Assembly: GCA_033065855.1 (NCBI GenBank)
Contig: JAVXUO010001474.1
Location: 124,001-188,000 of the forward strand
Direction of reading: 5' to 3'
DNA: 64,000 bases
Origin: Escallonia rubra
Taxonomy: Eukaryota; Streptophyta; Magnoliopsida; Escalloniales; Escalloniaceae
The notes beneath the pieces were generated by a model. That model worked only from the letters and a program-made list of their open reading frames with translations, had not been told where the DNA came from and ran no database searches. The position numbers and the translations under genes were made by a program. Shown in pieces: positions 22,144-37,800 of this stretch. Position 1 is the first letter of the stretch; the number at the start of each line of letters is the position of its first letter.

Positions 22144-25100
22144 ATGGCAGAGAGAGCAGGAGGAGCTAATGGCAACCATGGAGGAGTGGCTGTTCATATA
22201 AAAGATGGCCTTCCTCCTCCTCCGCCCAGAACCAGTCAGGAAGGCTCGGGCTGTTTTGTCACTGTACCTTTTCTGCAAAAGGTACTTCTTCTAATTATTG
22301 CCTTCTGTCATATCTTTTGCATAAAGCTAATGTTCTTCTGTTGCAAACTGTTACTGTTTTTTCACTTCGCATAAAACAAACAAAATCTTCCTTTGGTTGC
22401 CAAAAGAAGAACTTTTCACAGTTCCAAAAGGTGAAACTTCAACTCTGTAGCTTTCAGTATCAGTATTGTTGAAAGTTTGTTTTCTCTGTCACTTTTATGC
22501 CTTTCTCTCGGTTCCCAAGCATTACAGAAAGCCAATTGCAAGTATTTCTCTTTCTGAACTATCCCTGGATTTCTCATTGCAAACCTACATATGATTTCAT
22601 GAGTTTGATATTGGTAGAATGGGAAGGGGTGGAGGGAGTTGACAGGAAAGGGTAACTCATAAATGTAAACTACAACCCTCCATAACCATAATGTTGCTGG
22701 CAGAATCACTTTCCTGTGAATCATTTCCAGAACTGTGGTATCATCTCTATCATTAATACCCCTCTGGCTATGAGTATTTAAAAATGGAGAAAGCAAGATA
22801 TTTAGCAGTCTTTTAGAAAGAGATGTTTACCTGTCAATATTGCAAAATTCAATGCTTATGGAATGTACAATGCAAGCTAATTATTTTGTTGACTATGTGT
22901 GCAGCTGATAGCCGAAGTGTTGGGAACATACTTCTTGATATTTGCCGGCTGCGCAGCGGTGGTGGTGAACTCCGACGAAAACAAGGTGGTGACATTCCCG
23001 GGAATAGCCATAGTTTGGGGATTGGTGGTGATGGTCATGGTTTACTCAGTTGGCCATATCTCTGGTGCCCATTTCAACCCTGCTGTCACCATTGCTTTTG
23101 CCTCTTGCAAAAGGTTCCCGTGGAAAGAGGTGCACTTTCCCATCACCAACTTCTTGTTTCTCTTTATGAGCCAATTACCGAGAAATCTCGTATTTCTTCT
23201 AGAGAATCTTCTAATTATCCGGAGGAGCTAGAAATAGATTCTTTAATCAGAAACAATTCGGTTCATATGTAGGATACCTATTCCGAAGTTTTCATGACTC
23301 AGATATTAGATGATAGAATCAACAACGGTTTGACCCTTTCACAAGTAAAAAAGGTGAATTTGTGATTGCCAGAAAAATGTTACTATACCCAAGAGACACT
23401 GCGACTACCACACTAACATGCACGGATCAGTTTGTCATTTTAGTTTCCAACGTTATCAAAGTAGAAAAATGTCTCGGTTTCTGCTTATGGCTGTCATAGA
23501 TTCACGATCTTGGATCCGGGTTAATCGTCTTCCAGTTGCTTATAAATGTATCGCTCTATCGGCAAAAAGAGATATTCATTATAGTTCTATAGAGTAGATG
23601 ATTTATGCTATAACGATAGAACCATAACATCTTCGATCTTCGATTGCGGATTACACAAAATGTAGTACTCTCTTTGTTGATGCAGTGGAGGTGATAGAAA
23701 ATTAGTTACTTGAATGACAAACCAAACCCATCTAAATGTAGTTGATGTTAGTTTTAGATTAGTTGGGAATTTGACTAAAAGATATCTTAACATTGTATTT
23801 CCAACCTAATTAGAACAAATCCTATTTTTTGTCTAATGCAAGGTACCGGCCTATGTCTCAGCTCAAGTCCTTGGATCAACCCTTGCAAGTGGAACCCTCC
23901 GGCTGATATTCAGCGGGAAGCAAGATCACTTCGCTGGAACCCTACCATCGGGGTCCGACGTCCAATCTTTGGTGCTGGAGTTCATTATCACATTCTACCT
24001 CATGTTTGTCATCTCCGGCGTTGCCACTGATAACCGAGCTGTTAGTTCTACTCCTTCTGATCACCTGAAACATGCATACAATCATTTGCTCATTGGCTTG
24101 CCAACTACTATTCAAAGCTAGAAAATCCAATCTCGGGCATAAGAACTACGTTACTTGAATACAACATGCGTGTCTGAATGTCAGATTCGTCTAATTTTTA
24201 AAACACAACACATGGGGACACGACAAGTTATTCATATATACCATAACTTTTTGTTGTTCTTAAGGTAAAATGGTGTCTCATGTGAGGCACATGATTTTAA
24301 CTTAGAACTTATCTCTTCTCAAAGTAATAACAAATTAAAACAAAAAACACTACGATATTGTGTTCACATGGTGACGTATCCGATGAAATACGTTAGCCGC
24401 AAATTGCAAACTAATGTTCATATGTCGAGCGTCTGACACGAATACTTCAATTGTTTTAAGGAGTTCATATGATATAGTATAAGAACACAAATATATCATT
24501 TAGATGGACATATTAAACTGGTGCTAAGAAAATGACCTTGTCGAGGTCTTTTTAATCTTATCTGGATTGACAATGATATTGGACCCTTGGTTACATCATT
24601 ATTCTTGTGCTTTAATTGTTATTGTTAATGCAGATCGGAGAACTTGCTGGACTTGCCGTCGGATCTACGGTTTTGCTTAATGTGATGTTTGCAGGGTATT
24701 ATTCTACTCTTCCTACCTTTTGTTTCCCCTAATGGTATTCTATATAAAAACAGCAAAAAGCAAAAAGGAGATGATAAAATGATAGCGCTAGCAACTTAGG
24801 ATTTTATATATATATATATATTCCTTAACAGCTCAACTTTTTAGAGTAAATGGTAACTTACAATTGTGTTTGATTATTCTCATTTGCATATTTAGTTCTA
24901 TTTATAATACTGCGACTTGCACTCTTTACTTGTACACTTGATGATAGTACTTTGATTTGTCTCTACACGTGCATTCAAGCTCAAATCTCAAGTTCTTAGA
25001 ACAGATGATAACTTAATAAGAAGTTAAATTTTCTATTTAGAACTATATTTCCGTTGAAATTGGGAGGAAAAAGGGACGAGAGAAAATAATAACCTCTTCA

Positions 25101-25966
25101 ATAATTCTAATCTTTAACCTTTAAGCACAATAACAAGTAGACCAAATGTTTGTAGAAAATGGTGTTGAGACCTGAAGTCCTCTTCCTTCACTCAAATTCT
25201 TTCAACATCAAGCTTATAAAGATGTCACACCTCAATAAATATGCTACACCTTTTCTCCCCCAACCTTAACCAAGTTCCCTTTCCAACCTTCCATTTCAAG
25301 TTTTTCGTCCTTCCTAACAAACATAGTATCAAATACATATCGCCCAACTAAACTTTCATTAAGAACAAAGCGCAGCTCTCTCTCTCTCTCTCATACCCCA
25401 CTCTAAGCTCTGGAGCTCTAAAATAGTACTAAGAGTAGCCTTATTTGGACCCCCTATATTATAATGGCACACCCCAATGTAAAAATTTTAACTAGTTACA
25501 CGTATATCTCCGTATCAAACTTCCATAAATTAGAACGGTATTATTTTTGTCTCTCTCACGCGAGCGTGCACCCCTAATTAAGCACCAAAGCTTTGAAGTA
25601 CTATTATAAAACTAAGATTAACTTTTTTTGGACCCCCATATCATAGCGACGCACCTGAACGTAATGAACTACATAGTTACACGTACGCGTTCAGATCATA
25701 TTCATTAACTCGTACTAATAGGATTAGCAACTTTTTTGGTTGGCAGGCCAATTTCAGGGGCATCAATGAATCCGGCAAGGAGTTTGGGACCAGCAATTGT
25801 GTCAAGCCACTACAGGGGGCTCTGGATATATATGGTAGGTCCGATATCCGGTGCCATAGCAGGCGCCTGGGTCTACAACATCATCAGGTTCACGGACAAA
25901 CCCTTGCGTGAAATCACCAAGAGTGCCTCTTTTCTCAAGAGCTCAGGCCGCAATGGCTCTGCCTGA
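22144..25966 (+). CDS. NIP1: NOD26-like intrinsic protein (NIP1-type aquaporin), five exons
   Basis: Exons are 22144-22281, 22905-23129, 23843-24040, 24634-24695 and 25747-25966, all with GT..AG borders and in frame, giving 280 residues and a stop at 25964-25966. The five-exon layout is usual for plant NIPs. The protein is a six-helix channel of plasma or internal membranes. It has two canonical NPA boxes (HFNPAVT, N104-A106; SMNPARS, N216-A218). The narrow filter carries Trp (W84 in IVWGLV) and the Arg after the second NPA (R219), consistent with NIP subgroup I, whose members carry water, glycerol, metalloids or lactic acid. The C-terminal TDKPLREITKSASFLK contains the conserved CDPK-type phosphorylation context of nodulin-26 relatives. 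Both NPA boxes are NPA, whereas Arabidopsis NIP1;1 and NIP1;2 have NPG in the second. Intron 3 contains a dispersed repeat, and intron 4 carries a diverged direct repeat (about 25443-25530 and 25627-25710). The start is the first in-frame ATG; coding is intact. Confidence 0.95.
24165..24490 (-). repeat. Dispersed repeat copy inside aquaporin intron 3
   Basis: Read on the minus strand this contains TGTTTTAAAAATTAGACGAA then TCTGAC, a Pol-like word order that also occurs on the plus strand near 34090-35580 and at 35990-36050 in the seipin intron (GGGTTTTGAAAATTAGACGAA-like). It is a member of a moderately diverged dispersed family, present in at least three copies in this window, with no coding capacity. 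Confidence 0.6.
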
Positions 25967-27667
25967 GCAAGCAGTGATCAGACTTTTTTTTTACCTTCGT
26001 GATGTACAAGTAAAACACCATATGTAACAGAAAGAAGTGTACTAGCAAACACCCAATAACCTTTTACTTAGGTAATATTTGTTCCACTGGTTTTGATCCC
26101 ATGCGTTACACACGAGAGTAACAATTGTCGAAGTACTGATTGAGAGATCTCGTACTTGTATGCTTAATAATAATAACAAAATTACTGTGACAAAAAAATA
26201 ATTTAAAAAATATTTTCATCTTTTTATATGAGTTTTGAGTTTTCATACTAATTCTTATCGTTGAAAATGAACTTGAGTAATAATTACTAGCTTTTAGCAA
26301 CTAATGAAGATGAAAAATAGAGTATATGAAATGATAAAAATAGTATGTCCTAACTAATAGCAATAATAGTGATAATTTTACCTATAATCACCAATTTATT
26401 GAGGTTTGTATCACTCACAAATTATTGAAAATAAAATGAGAGAGTAAGCTATGTATACAAACTTATAGTGAAATAAACGGAGAGAGATTATCTTAGTTAG
26501 AGAGAGAAATTGATAGAAAATGTTAGACTTCTCTAAATAAAAAAAGATTAAAAATTAAAGTGAATACATAGAGAATTATTTTTGGCAAAATCTTAGGAAT
26601 TAATAAAATTGGGAAGGTATAAATTAAATTTTAAATGGAACATGTTGAAATGGAAGAGAGAGAGAGAGAAATATAAAAATCTATTTAATTGATTGAATTT
26701 TAAATGGCAAAAAGGGCTTCAAATTAAATTGGATAAGAGAGTGGGAGGGAGAAAAAATGAATCGAAATCATTATTACAAAGATGAATGGATTGAAAATAC
26801 TTTTAAAAAGTCAAAATAAGATAGTCTATATAGCGAACTAAAAGAATGTCTCTTAAATTTGCCCCTACAGTGACAGTAATATGCAATGCTTACTACGATT
26901 AAACACTTTCAAGTCAAATTTATAAGTCAGTCTTCTATGAAGCTTTCCATACTCACGTGTTACCGGGGTGAAAATCCTAGAAATAATTAAAATGCTTAGA
27001 GAATACACAGGTCCAAACAAAAACAAAGATCATAACGACGTCGGCACAGACTTCCCTACCAAGTAAAATAAGCTGTCATTCTAGTTTTTCATGGTAATAA
27101 AAGTACTAACAATACTCCGTAGGTACGTTTAACGTTTTCATATCCAATGGAAAAATATATGCCTATTTCTTGTCTCTACACCACATAAAATATCCCAAAC
27201 TTTACCATATGTATCTCGAAGGTGTAAACATATTTGGTGTTTTTATGCAGCTAACGATCAAATATGTTACATAGGGTAGCATCTGCCAACCTTAGGAAAT
27301 CGTGTGAACTTGGGCCATGCATTAGGATTATCACAAGTCTCAACTTACAACCACCAATCGGTTTGAACTTTCCACGGACAGCGTAGAGGTATTTACGAGT
27401 TCCAACAGTCCCAATTTCTGCCTCTAGTTACTATTTAATTTGCTCTTTGAGAAGTACTCAGTTGTTCAGAGAATTATGATCCAAACAAAGAAAATCAATG
27501 AACGAAAATCCAACAAAAGCAACTTGAGCTTCATTTTATGCTTGCAGTCACGATTTAAAAAGCCTATTACGATGGTTTAATCGCTTTAAAAAATGATGTC
27601 GAAAAGCACCTAATACAGTTACGAACCAAACACTCGTGTGGTCTCCTTAAAGAGAAATAGAAAGTTC
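25967..27667. other. Aquaporin 3' region and AT-rich intergenic DNA
   Basis: The first 100-200 bases are presumably 3' untranslated sequence. The remainder is very AT-rich with short GA runs (26466-26510, 26655-26670). No gene, RNA or bounded transposon is recognised. Confidence 0.5.
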
Positions 27668-28560
27668 TAAGGTGTAGTTTTTAATTTTCGTTTTCTAAAA
27701 TATAAAAAGCAAAACTAGTTTTGTTTTGTTTTTTTGTTTTTTTTGAAAGAAAAAACAGATTGATGTTCGGTAAAAGCAGTTTTTATTTTTGAGTTTTCTT
27801 TCTATTTTCTTTCTTTCCATTTCTTCTTCTCCAACAGAGGCTCCAGCCAAGCACCACCACTAAAATTGCACCACCTTCAGCCAAACACCACCGCTAAAAT
27901 CCCCCCCCCCCCCCCCCCCCCCACACTTTCCTTCCCTTTACCAAATCACACCCCACTATCAACAATTAAACTCTATTTAAACCCAATCAGAGTTCTCGAT
28001 TGTGGATGAAGCTGGGCTTCTTGATCACAGACTCCGTGGTGTGGTCGTTCGTCACCGCCTTGGAGTCGATGGCTTTGGTCTAGATGTCTGGCGCGGTGGC
28101 AATAACTGGGCAGGTGATTCGCGACGCGTAGTGACGTTGGGTGGAGTAGATCTGCGACAGTGCGATTATGGAACAGATCTGCGTTGAGTGACGACGATGG
28201 TGGGGTGGCTGCACTGGTCTCGATTTTAGAGTTGTCGACGGCGGTCAGTGGCAATGGTGCAGTGACGATAGGTGGCGACATCTTTGTCGTGTGGTGGTGA
28301 TTGGGGATGGGGGTAGCTAGTGGGAGTGATGAAATGAAAAAGAAAAAAGCGGGTTCTAAATTGTTTATAGTGAAGCTTGAAGGTGTGATTTGAAATAAAA
28401 AAACTAAAACTGAAAACTCCAAAATAAAGTTTTTAAAAACAGTTCAAAATAAAAAAACTAGTTTATAAAACTGAAGAGGAAAAAGAAAAAGAAAAAAAAC
28501 GAAAACTGTGAATTAAACATCAATACATGTTTTTTCAGTTTAAATGGTTTCAAATGCTAG
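27668..28560. repeat. T-rich dispersed element with C22 tract and GC-rich core
   Basis: The left part (TTTTCGTTTTCTAAAATATA, AAACTAGTTTTG) and the right part (AAACTAGTTTATAAAACTGA then AGAGG) are partly inverted copies and match the family ends at 1-125 and 53540-53640. A run of 22 C occupies 27901-27922. The core (27990-28320) is GC-richer and partly open on the minus strand, possibly captured genomic sequence, but I could not identify it. Borders are approximate. Confidence 0.6.
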
Positions 28561-28639
28561 CCTAGTGTAATAGACATAAATTCTTATTTTTAGAAAACAT
28601 TGTCATATCCGATTTGATTCGTACTATAATAACGCCAAG

Positions 28640-29387
28640 TGAAAATGACCTAAATCCTTCGGCATGTATATAATCTCCCCTCTTTAGTACAAGATGTAAA
28701 TGACAAAGTTAGATACGTAAGTAACCAAAATCAAGAATACAAAGAGTGGATGGAAATAACAGACAAGCATGGATGCTTTACTTCAACTCATTTTCCGAAG
28801 AGCCGGAGACTTTATTCTGTTCTGAACCACTTCTTCCAAATACTTGACAGGACTGGCTACCAAGAAAGACGAACAAGATAGGGTTGATTATAACTAGGTC
28901 CTGAGGTCGAGCTGAAATTAAACACGTATGAATAGCAGTGATGGAAGGCCTTACACAAAACCTAAGTACTCACAAATTTGGAAAGAGACTTTCCCCCTCC
29001 CTATCTTTACCCAGTTTGGTCCCAGAGTGCCGAAATGTAGACAAAAAGGTTGACTTGAAACGGGGTTTGCAAGATAACTCCGAGGAAAGTAACGCACACG
29101 GGTAACTCCAAGGAGGGGTTGACTCTCGCAACCCCCTGGCTAAACTTGACGCACACGATTGTGTATGCCTGTATTATCCGTCTAAGCAAAGGGAATTGGA
29201 TGTAACGCGACTTGGGTATTCAGACTACGAATAGTAAGCCACATAGGGCCCTCATAAACAAGGGGGGTCTTTCAGATTTTCACACCCAGTTCCTGCTTCT
29301 GAAGCATGAAACGGAATAGTTCGATTGAAGTAACCAAAATCCAGGAAAAAGGGCGAGGAAGGAGAGTGTTAAATGATGTTAGATGAG
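28640..29387. other. Sequence of organelle-like texture adjoining the psbB fragment
   Basis: No frame is recognised. The stretch has an even base composition and lacks the A/T runs of the neighbouring nuclear DNA. It lies directly against the plastid psbB fragment but is not the rest of psbB. It could be mitochondrial DNA that carried the plastid piece into the nucleus; this is inference from texture only. Confidence 0.3.
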
Positions 29388-31897
<2,510 letters not shown>

Positions 31898-34800
31898 CTA
31901 CCTTTGAACAGAACGATTGTTTTGAGGAGCGGTACTGTTAGCAGAACCAGCAGAACCACTCCTCAGCCTTATCCTCGGGATAATAAAAGGCTTGCAGCAG
32001 ATTAAAGTGAAAAGCAACTCTACTGTAAACATCATCATGCTCATCCATACAAATATAGTTTTCTTCCAATACCATAAGATCCTCTTGAACAGAGGAAGTT
32101 CCGACTCAAGGGACAGAGTTGCAGCATATATTTCAGGAATACCTGCACCCGTCCGAAATTCTGCTCGTTGTTCGATTATTACCCTTAAGCAGGCAGTAGG
32201 CATATTCCCCTCGGTGAAACCTCTAAAGTTGATTTCTAGATTTTGGGATTCTGAATAATAACCAGCAATTATAGGAGCAACCTTAAAAAATGTCATAAGG
32301 TAGCGGATAGGCTGGCTTCTAAATTGCAACATGCAAGGATGCCTTGAACTTGCAAGGGCTTTACCGTGAACAGAGAGAAGATCTACCCTTACCTGTTTAA
32401 TATAAAGGTTCAGTCACTAGTCTTATAAGCTTGCATCTAATATGGATATCGAACTACTCAAAATGCAAGAGCAAACTATAGATGATTAATGTCAAGATAT
32501 GTATCACACATCAAACTCCCACCAATGTATTGTGTATCATATTGTGCCCTGAATTGTAAAAGAGATGCATTCCTTTTATATTGTACTGCATACTAACATG
32601 CATCACTTCATCATCCAATTAGCTATACCACTTGCATGTTTTCCAATTTTTGTACATAATAATAGAGAAAGCAAACAGAATGAAAACTAATTGACAATTA
32701 ACTAAATGGTTGCTCCATAAAGTCAAATTCAAAATATGATAAAAACAAAACCATCAATCATCAAAATGACAGTTAAAACCATCAATCATTTAATCCGTGT
32801 AAACCTTCCATAATACATTGTTCTGCTTTGGAGAATCTGATGAGCTATATCAGACCATAAAATAATTAACAATTCATACAGGCCAAGCAGTTGGTAAATC
32901 CAGAAATAAAGTGGGAGGAGGAAATATGACTCCTCCAGCCTCTCTCGCTCTTACCCTACATATGATTTCTACCTCTCTCAAGTGAACACCACCTGATTCT
33001 TCCAACATCAATCAACGACAACAGGAACAACGAATGACTATCCACGCCGACATTGATACTCGTTCTTGACAGTTTAATTTTTCTCTTTTACATATATGGG
33101 GGGTGGAGAGCTAAGTCTCCTCAGCCCTTTCTTGCTCGTACCCTATATATGATTTCTACCTTCTCAAGTGAACACCACCTAATTCTTCCAACATCAATCG
33201 ACGACAACAGGAACAACAAATGACTATCCATGCCGACGATGATACTCGTTCTTGACAGTTTAATTTTTCTCTTTTACATAAATGGTTGGGTGGGGAGCCA
33301 AGTCTCCTCCAGCCCTTTCTCACTCTTACCCTCCATATGATTTCTACCTCTCTCAAGTGAACAACACTGGATTCTTTCAACATCTTTTAAGAACAGTAAA
33401 GCCATCTAGTTCCATTCCTTCTTCTTTTCAGGCAGTCTTGGTACCATTCCCAGGTGAGACTCTATATAATGAGTGACTATGCATGCCGACATTGATACTC
33501 ATTCTTGACATTTAAATTTTTCTGTATTGCATAAAGTCGGAAAAAATCATCAACTACTCTCACTCAACCTCTCTCTCAGCAAGGAAAAGTGAGGCATCTT
33601 TGTCATATGAAGGATGTTGAAGGCTGAGCACTAAAATTAGTGGTTCAAGAAACCTACATGTCGCACCCAAAATCACCAACTCTAAAGTAGTTAATCATTT
33701 ACCAATTTCCGTTCTTAATTCTGACCACCTTGAGGGTCAACATACCCTAATTAATTTCCACTTCTATCAGTCAGAATTTCATGTTTTTGTTTTGAACAAA
33801 TGAACAGTTGGCTATCCGTTACTGTTTGCAATTTTATGACGATAAGCAATGTCACATGGACTCTTCAGAATGCGTGAGTACCTGTGTCGACACTCAAACA
33901 CTTTGGCATGGGTATGAGATATGTGTCCGGCACATCTCATTGTATATGCCACTATGATCGCTATCTTAGAGTATTTCGTCATTGCTTTGAGATGAGGCAA
34001 GTTCTCAAATCTCAACTAAAACCATGTGCCTCTCATAAAACAACAATTTACCTTGGAAAGAATAATCGTTGATAGGAACATTTTCCATGTCCCCATGTCT
34101 TGTGTTATAAAAAGAGCTAACTACGCCATTGAAAACTGATCTATAACGCAAATTTTATTTTGGTCAGTAGACTTCAATTTGTATCAAAGTGACTATTGAA
34201 TTGACCCCAATTGGGTCATTCTTTTAACTCTAGGCATCCACAGGCCCGTTAACTTCCTCAAGTCAGCGGCAAATTCATCACTTTTCTAATTTTTTTAAGG
34301 TTTTTGGTTGACTTTTACTTCTACTTTTTCTTTTATTCTTCTTCTCCTCCCTCCGCCCACCTAGCCACCTACCATCTCACACCAACAGTCCACCACCACA
34401 CCCAATAGCCACATGTGCTATCCCACCCACCACGCCAAGCCGCCGCTCCACCCATTTCTACCACCAAACGTTCATCACACACCTCACGAAATTGACGGCA
34501 GCGAAGGATTTGGTCAATTTGTGTGTGCGCGCGCCCTTGCATGTGATTGTGGGTCAACTAATAAATATGTGCGCGTGCGTGCCTGCTTGTGATTGTGGGT
34601 CAATTAATCTGTGTGCGCGTGCCCACGTGCGTGTAATTGTGCGTCAATTAATTAGTCTGTGTGCGTGCAAGCGTGTGTGATTGTGGGTCAATTAATCATT
34701 GTGTGTGTGCCCGTGTATGTGATTGTGGGTGAATTCAATGAAATCGGAATATGTGGTGTGTGTGCACATATGCGTTTGATTATGGGTCAATTAATCGGCG

Positions 34801-37800
34801 TATGTGAGCGCACACTTATGATTTGGGGTCAATTAACCAATAATGTGCGAGTAATTGTGGGTGAATCCAATCAAATCAGAATGTGTGTGTGTGCGCGCGT
34901 GCGAACGCGCAATTTTAGGTGAATTCAATGAGATTATGGGGTGGTGCCGTAGTTGTGCTTGGTGGTGGAGCCGTGGCTGTGCTTGGGGGTTGATGGTAGT
35001 GTTGGTCGGTGTTACGGTTGTGCTTCATGGTTGGTGGTGGAGCCATGGCTGTGCTTGGTGGTTAATGCTGGTGTTGGGTTGATAGCATTGTTGTGCTTCG
35101 TGGTGGAGCCGTGGTTGTGCTTATGGCTGGTCGTGGTGTTGTGTTAGTGCCGTAATTTTGCTCGGTAGTAGTTGGCGGTGGGGCCGTGGTTGTGCATGGT
35201 GGTGGTGTTGTGTTGGTGCCGTAGTTGTGCTTTCTAATTGGTGGTGATGCCGTGGTGGTGGTTGACTTGAAGGGGGAATCTAAGGTGCATTAGTCAGTGG
35301 CGATGGTGCTGACTAGTAGCAAGTGATGTGGAATAAGAAAGAGGAAAGAAGAAGAGGAGAGAGAAAAAGAAAAGAGAAAGAGAGTGACGGAATTCCCCTT
35401 GGCTTGAGCCATTTAACGGACTTGGGCTGAAAGAAGCTAACGGAATGACTCAATTGTACAATTAACAAGTCCAGTGGTCACTTTGACACAAATCGAAATC
35501 TAATGACCATAATAAATTTGCATTATAGTTCAGTGGTCAACGGTGTATTTAATTCTTTCAAACATTCGACGAATCCAACACTTGTACATGTATACGTGGA
35601 GACTTGTACCAACTACATGGTAACATAGTCTATGTACTTGTCTCCTTTTACATGCACGCGTTCACTACATTGGAAGGATCAGGTCATGACTCATGAGCGA
35701 CCATCTCAGCTTTTTATTCAATTGGAAATGAACCTTGACATCTATGTTAGATGGACTTCTCAAAATGCATAAAATCCGCATGTCGGTTACCCGACACTTT
35801 GACATGCATAAGGGATATGTGGCCGACACATCTAAGAGGATATGCTACTAAAACCACTATCTTATGGTGTTTCTCCTAATTTTTATCGCTTTAAGATAAG
35901 ATAAGTATTCAATTAGCACAATGTGCGTTACGTGAAATACCGCTTTACCTTAAGAACAACTAAAGGATAACAATCTATATGAATATTATGCCGTATCCCT
36001 GTGTCTTGGGTTTTGAAAATTAGACGAATCTGACGCTTACACACACATACGACCCGGACACTCGTACCGAGGGCATGTGACATAGGGTTTTAGTTGTTAG
36101 GTGCTTCTTGGTATGAAAAAGTTAGTTACAAGAGAGGGTAGTGCTTGAGGAATCTTTCTTCTTTTCATATCCCATTAGTTGTTTGACATCTTGGTTATAT
36201 GGCCTGAATAAGTGTGCACTAAATTGGCGGCACAATTGTAGTATCATTGACAGATGTTGCAATTCAGCACCCAACTGCACTCTGAAGAGGTATCACGTAC
36301 GAAATTTTGTTTCAGCCAAACTTCTTCATCCTGGACTATCTATGTGAAAAACTGGGTAATAATTTGAAAGATATAAAGAGCATTCAATCTGAAATCCTTA
36401 ATAGTTTTCATTCTGCATATTGCTGATCGAGTACAAATGGTTTAGATTGACCACCTAATCCCAAGTTCCTGACTTAGATAACATTTCCACTTTTAGAGAA
36501 CAGATGAAAATTTGCAAAAAAGCTTTCCAAGATCAGTTTAGTATAATGCAACAATGCTTATAAACTTCTTAGAACACATATGTATAATGGAGTTGATAAT
36601 CGATCTCAAACTAGCAATTGACTAGATTACATGTATAGAATTGTTTCACTTGTCTCAGGGAAAATGATTAACTCGTCTTTAATTTCTTATGCGTGAAATC
36701 TAACGCAAACATAGCTTTAGTGCTATAACTGATACCAATTTATCACAAAAGTTAATCCTGAGACAAATAATAAGTTAATAACGACTTTGACCAACACAAA
36801 GGACACACCTGGAAGATTCCAAGATTTCTGTTGTAGTCCGATTCTGGCAATGTCAACGAAACAGTAACCTGCAATTTATGATTCAAAGGTATGACCCTTT
36901 GTCCCCCAACCTTCCCGGCATCACTCTCTTCCCTACAATTCACACCGCAAGAGAGAGCTGGACAAGATATTACCGGCACAAAAGCAACAGGAGTATTCTT
37001 CGTATAATCGAAACTCAACGTATCCTTCATCCGAATTGGCTCCTCCGCCACAACTCTTATCACAAAACCACTGAACAAAAATGCCGACAACAACAAGCTA
37101 ACCAAAATGAAGCACACGTAAAACGACCACACCAATCCCCACCCCAACCGCAACGCCAGCATCCATATCGACCTATGCTCCTTCAACCATTCGTACATAA
37201 AAGGCGTAATAACCTCACACACCCCACCCCAAATTCTCAACAATATCCTCATCAAATACTGTCTACCACGCCTCGCAACACCAAACGGATCAACCACAAA
37301 CATGTATGCATTGTACATTAACCAAATTGGAAATGTGAAAAACTTAACCAGCAAATGTATTTGGAATTCGGTCGCTTTAATTACTAATCCAGCTAATACC
37401 AAGATTACGTTAAAAAACGATGGCTCATTCACTATATCAGAACGCGAATCAACTGTAACGACATTATCTTTTGCTTCATCATCAGCAGTTGTGAAGGTGG
37501 AGCTTTCACTTTCCTTCACATCTTTCCTCAAATTGTGCAAGAATTTATCCTTCTTGTCATTGTACGGAGTAATCACCGAAGCACTAGGGTTTAAACTGTT
37601 CAAATCAACCGCAGAGTTTTCGCTTTCCTTCACATTTTCCTTCGAATTACAAAGAAAATCATACTTCATGTCGTTATATGAAGCACTGAATGAAGAGGTA
37701 GGATTCGAATCGGTCAAATCAACTGTAGTATTTTCACTTTCTTTCACATTTTCCTTCGGACTGCAGCCAGATTCAAGCGTTCTAGCGGTACATGAAGCGG

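Noticed and set aside
22823-23272. 149-codon plus-strand frame over aquaporin exon 2
   Set aside because: It is an out-of-frame reading over the real exon 22905-23129 and its flanking intron.
34659-35147. Cys/Val-rich open frames
   Set aside because: They arise from GT-rich degenerate repeats within the intronic Mutator-like element.
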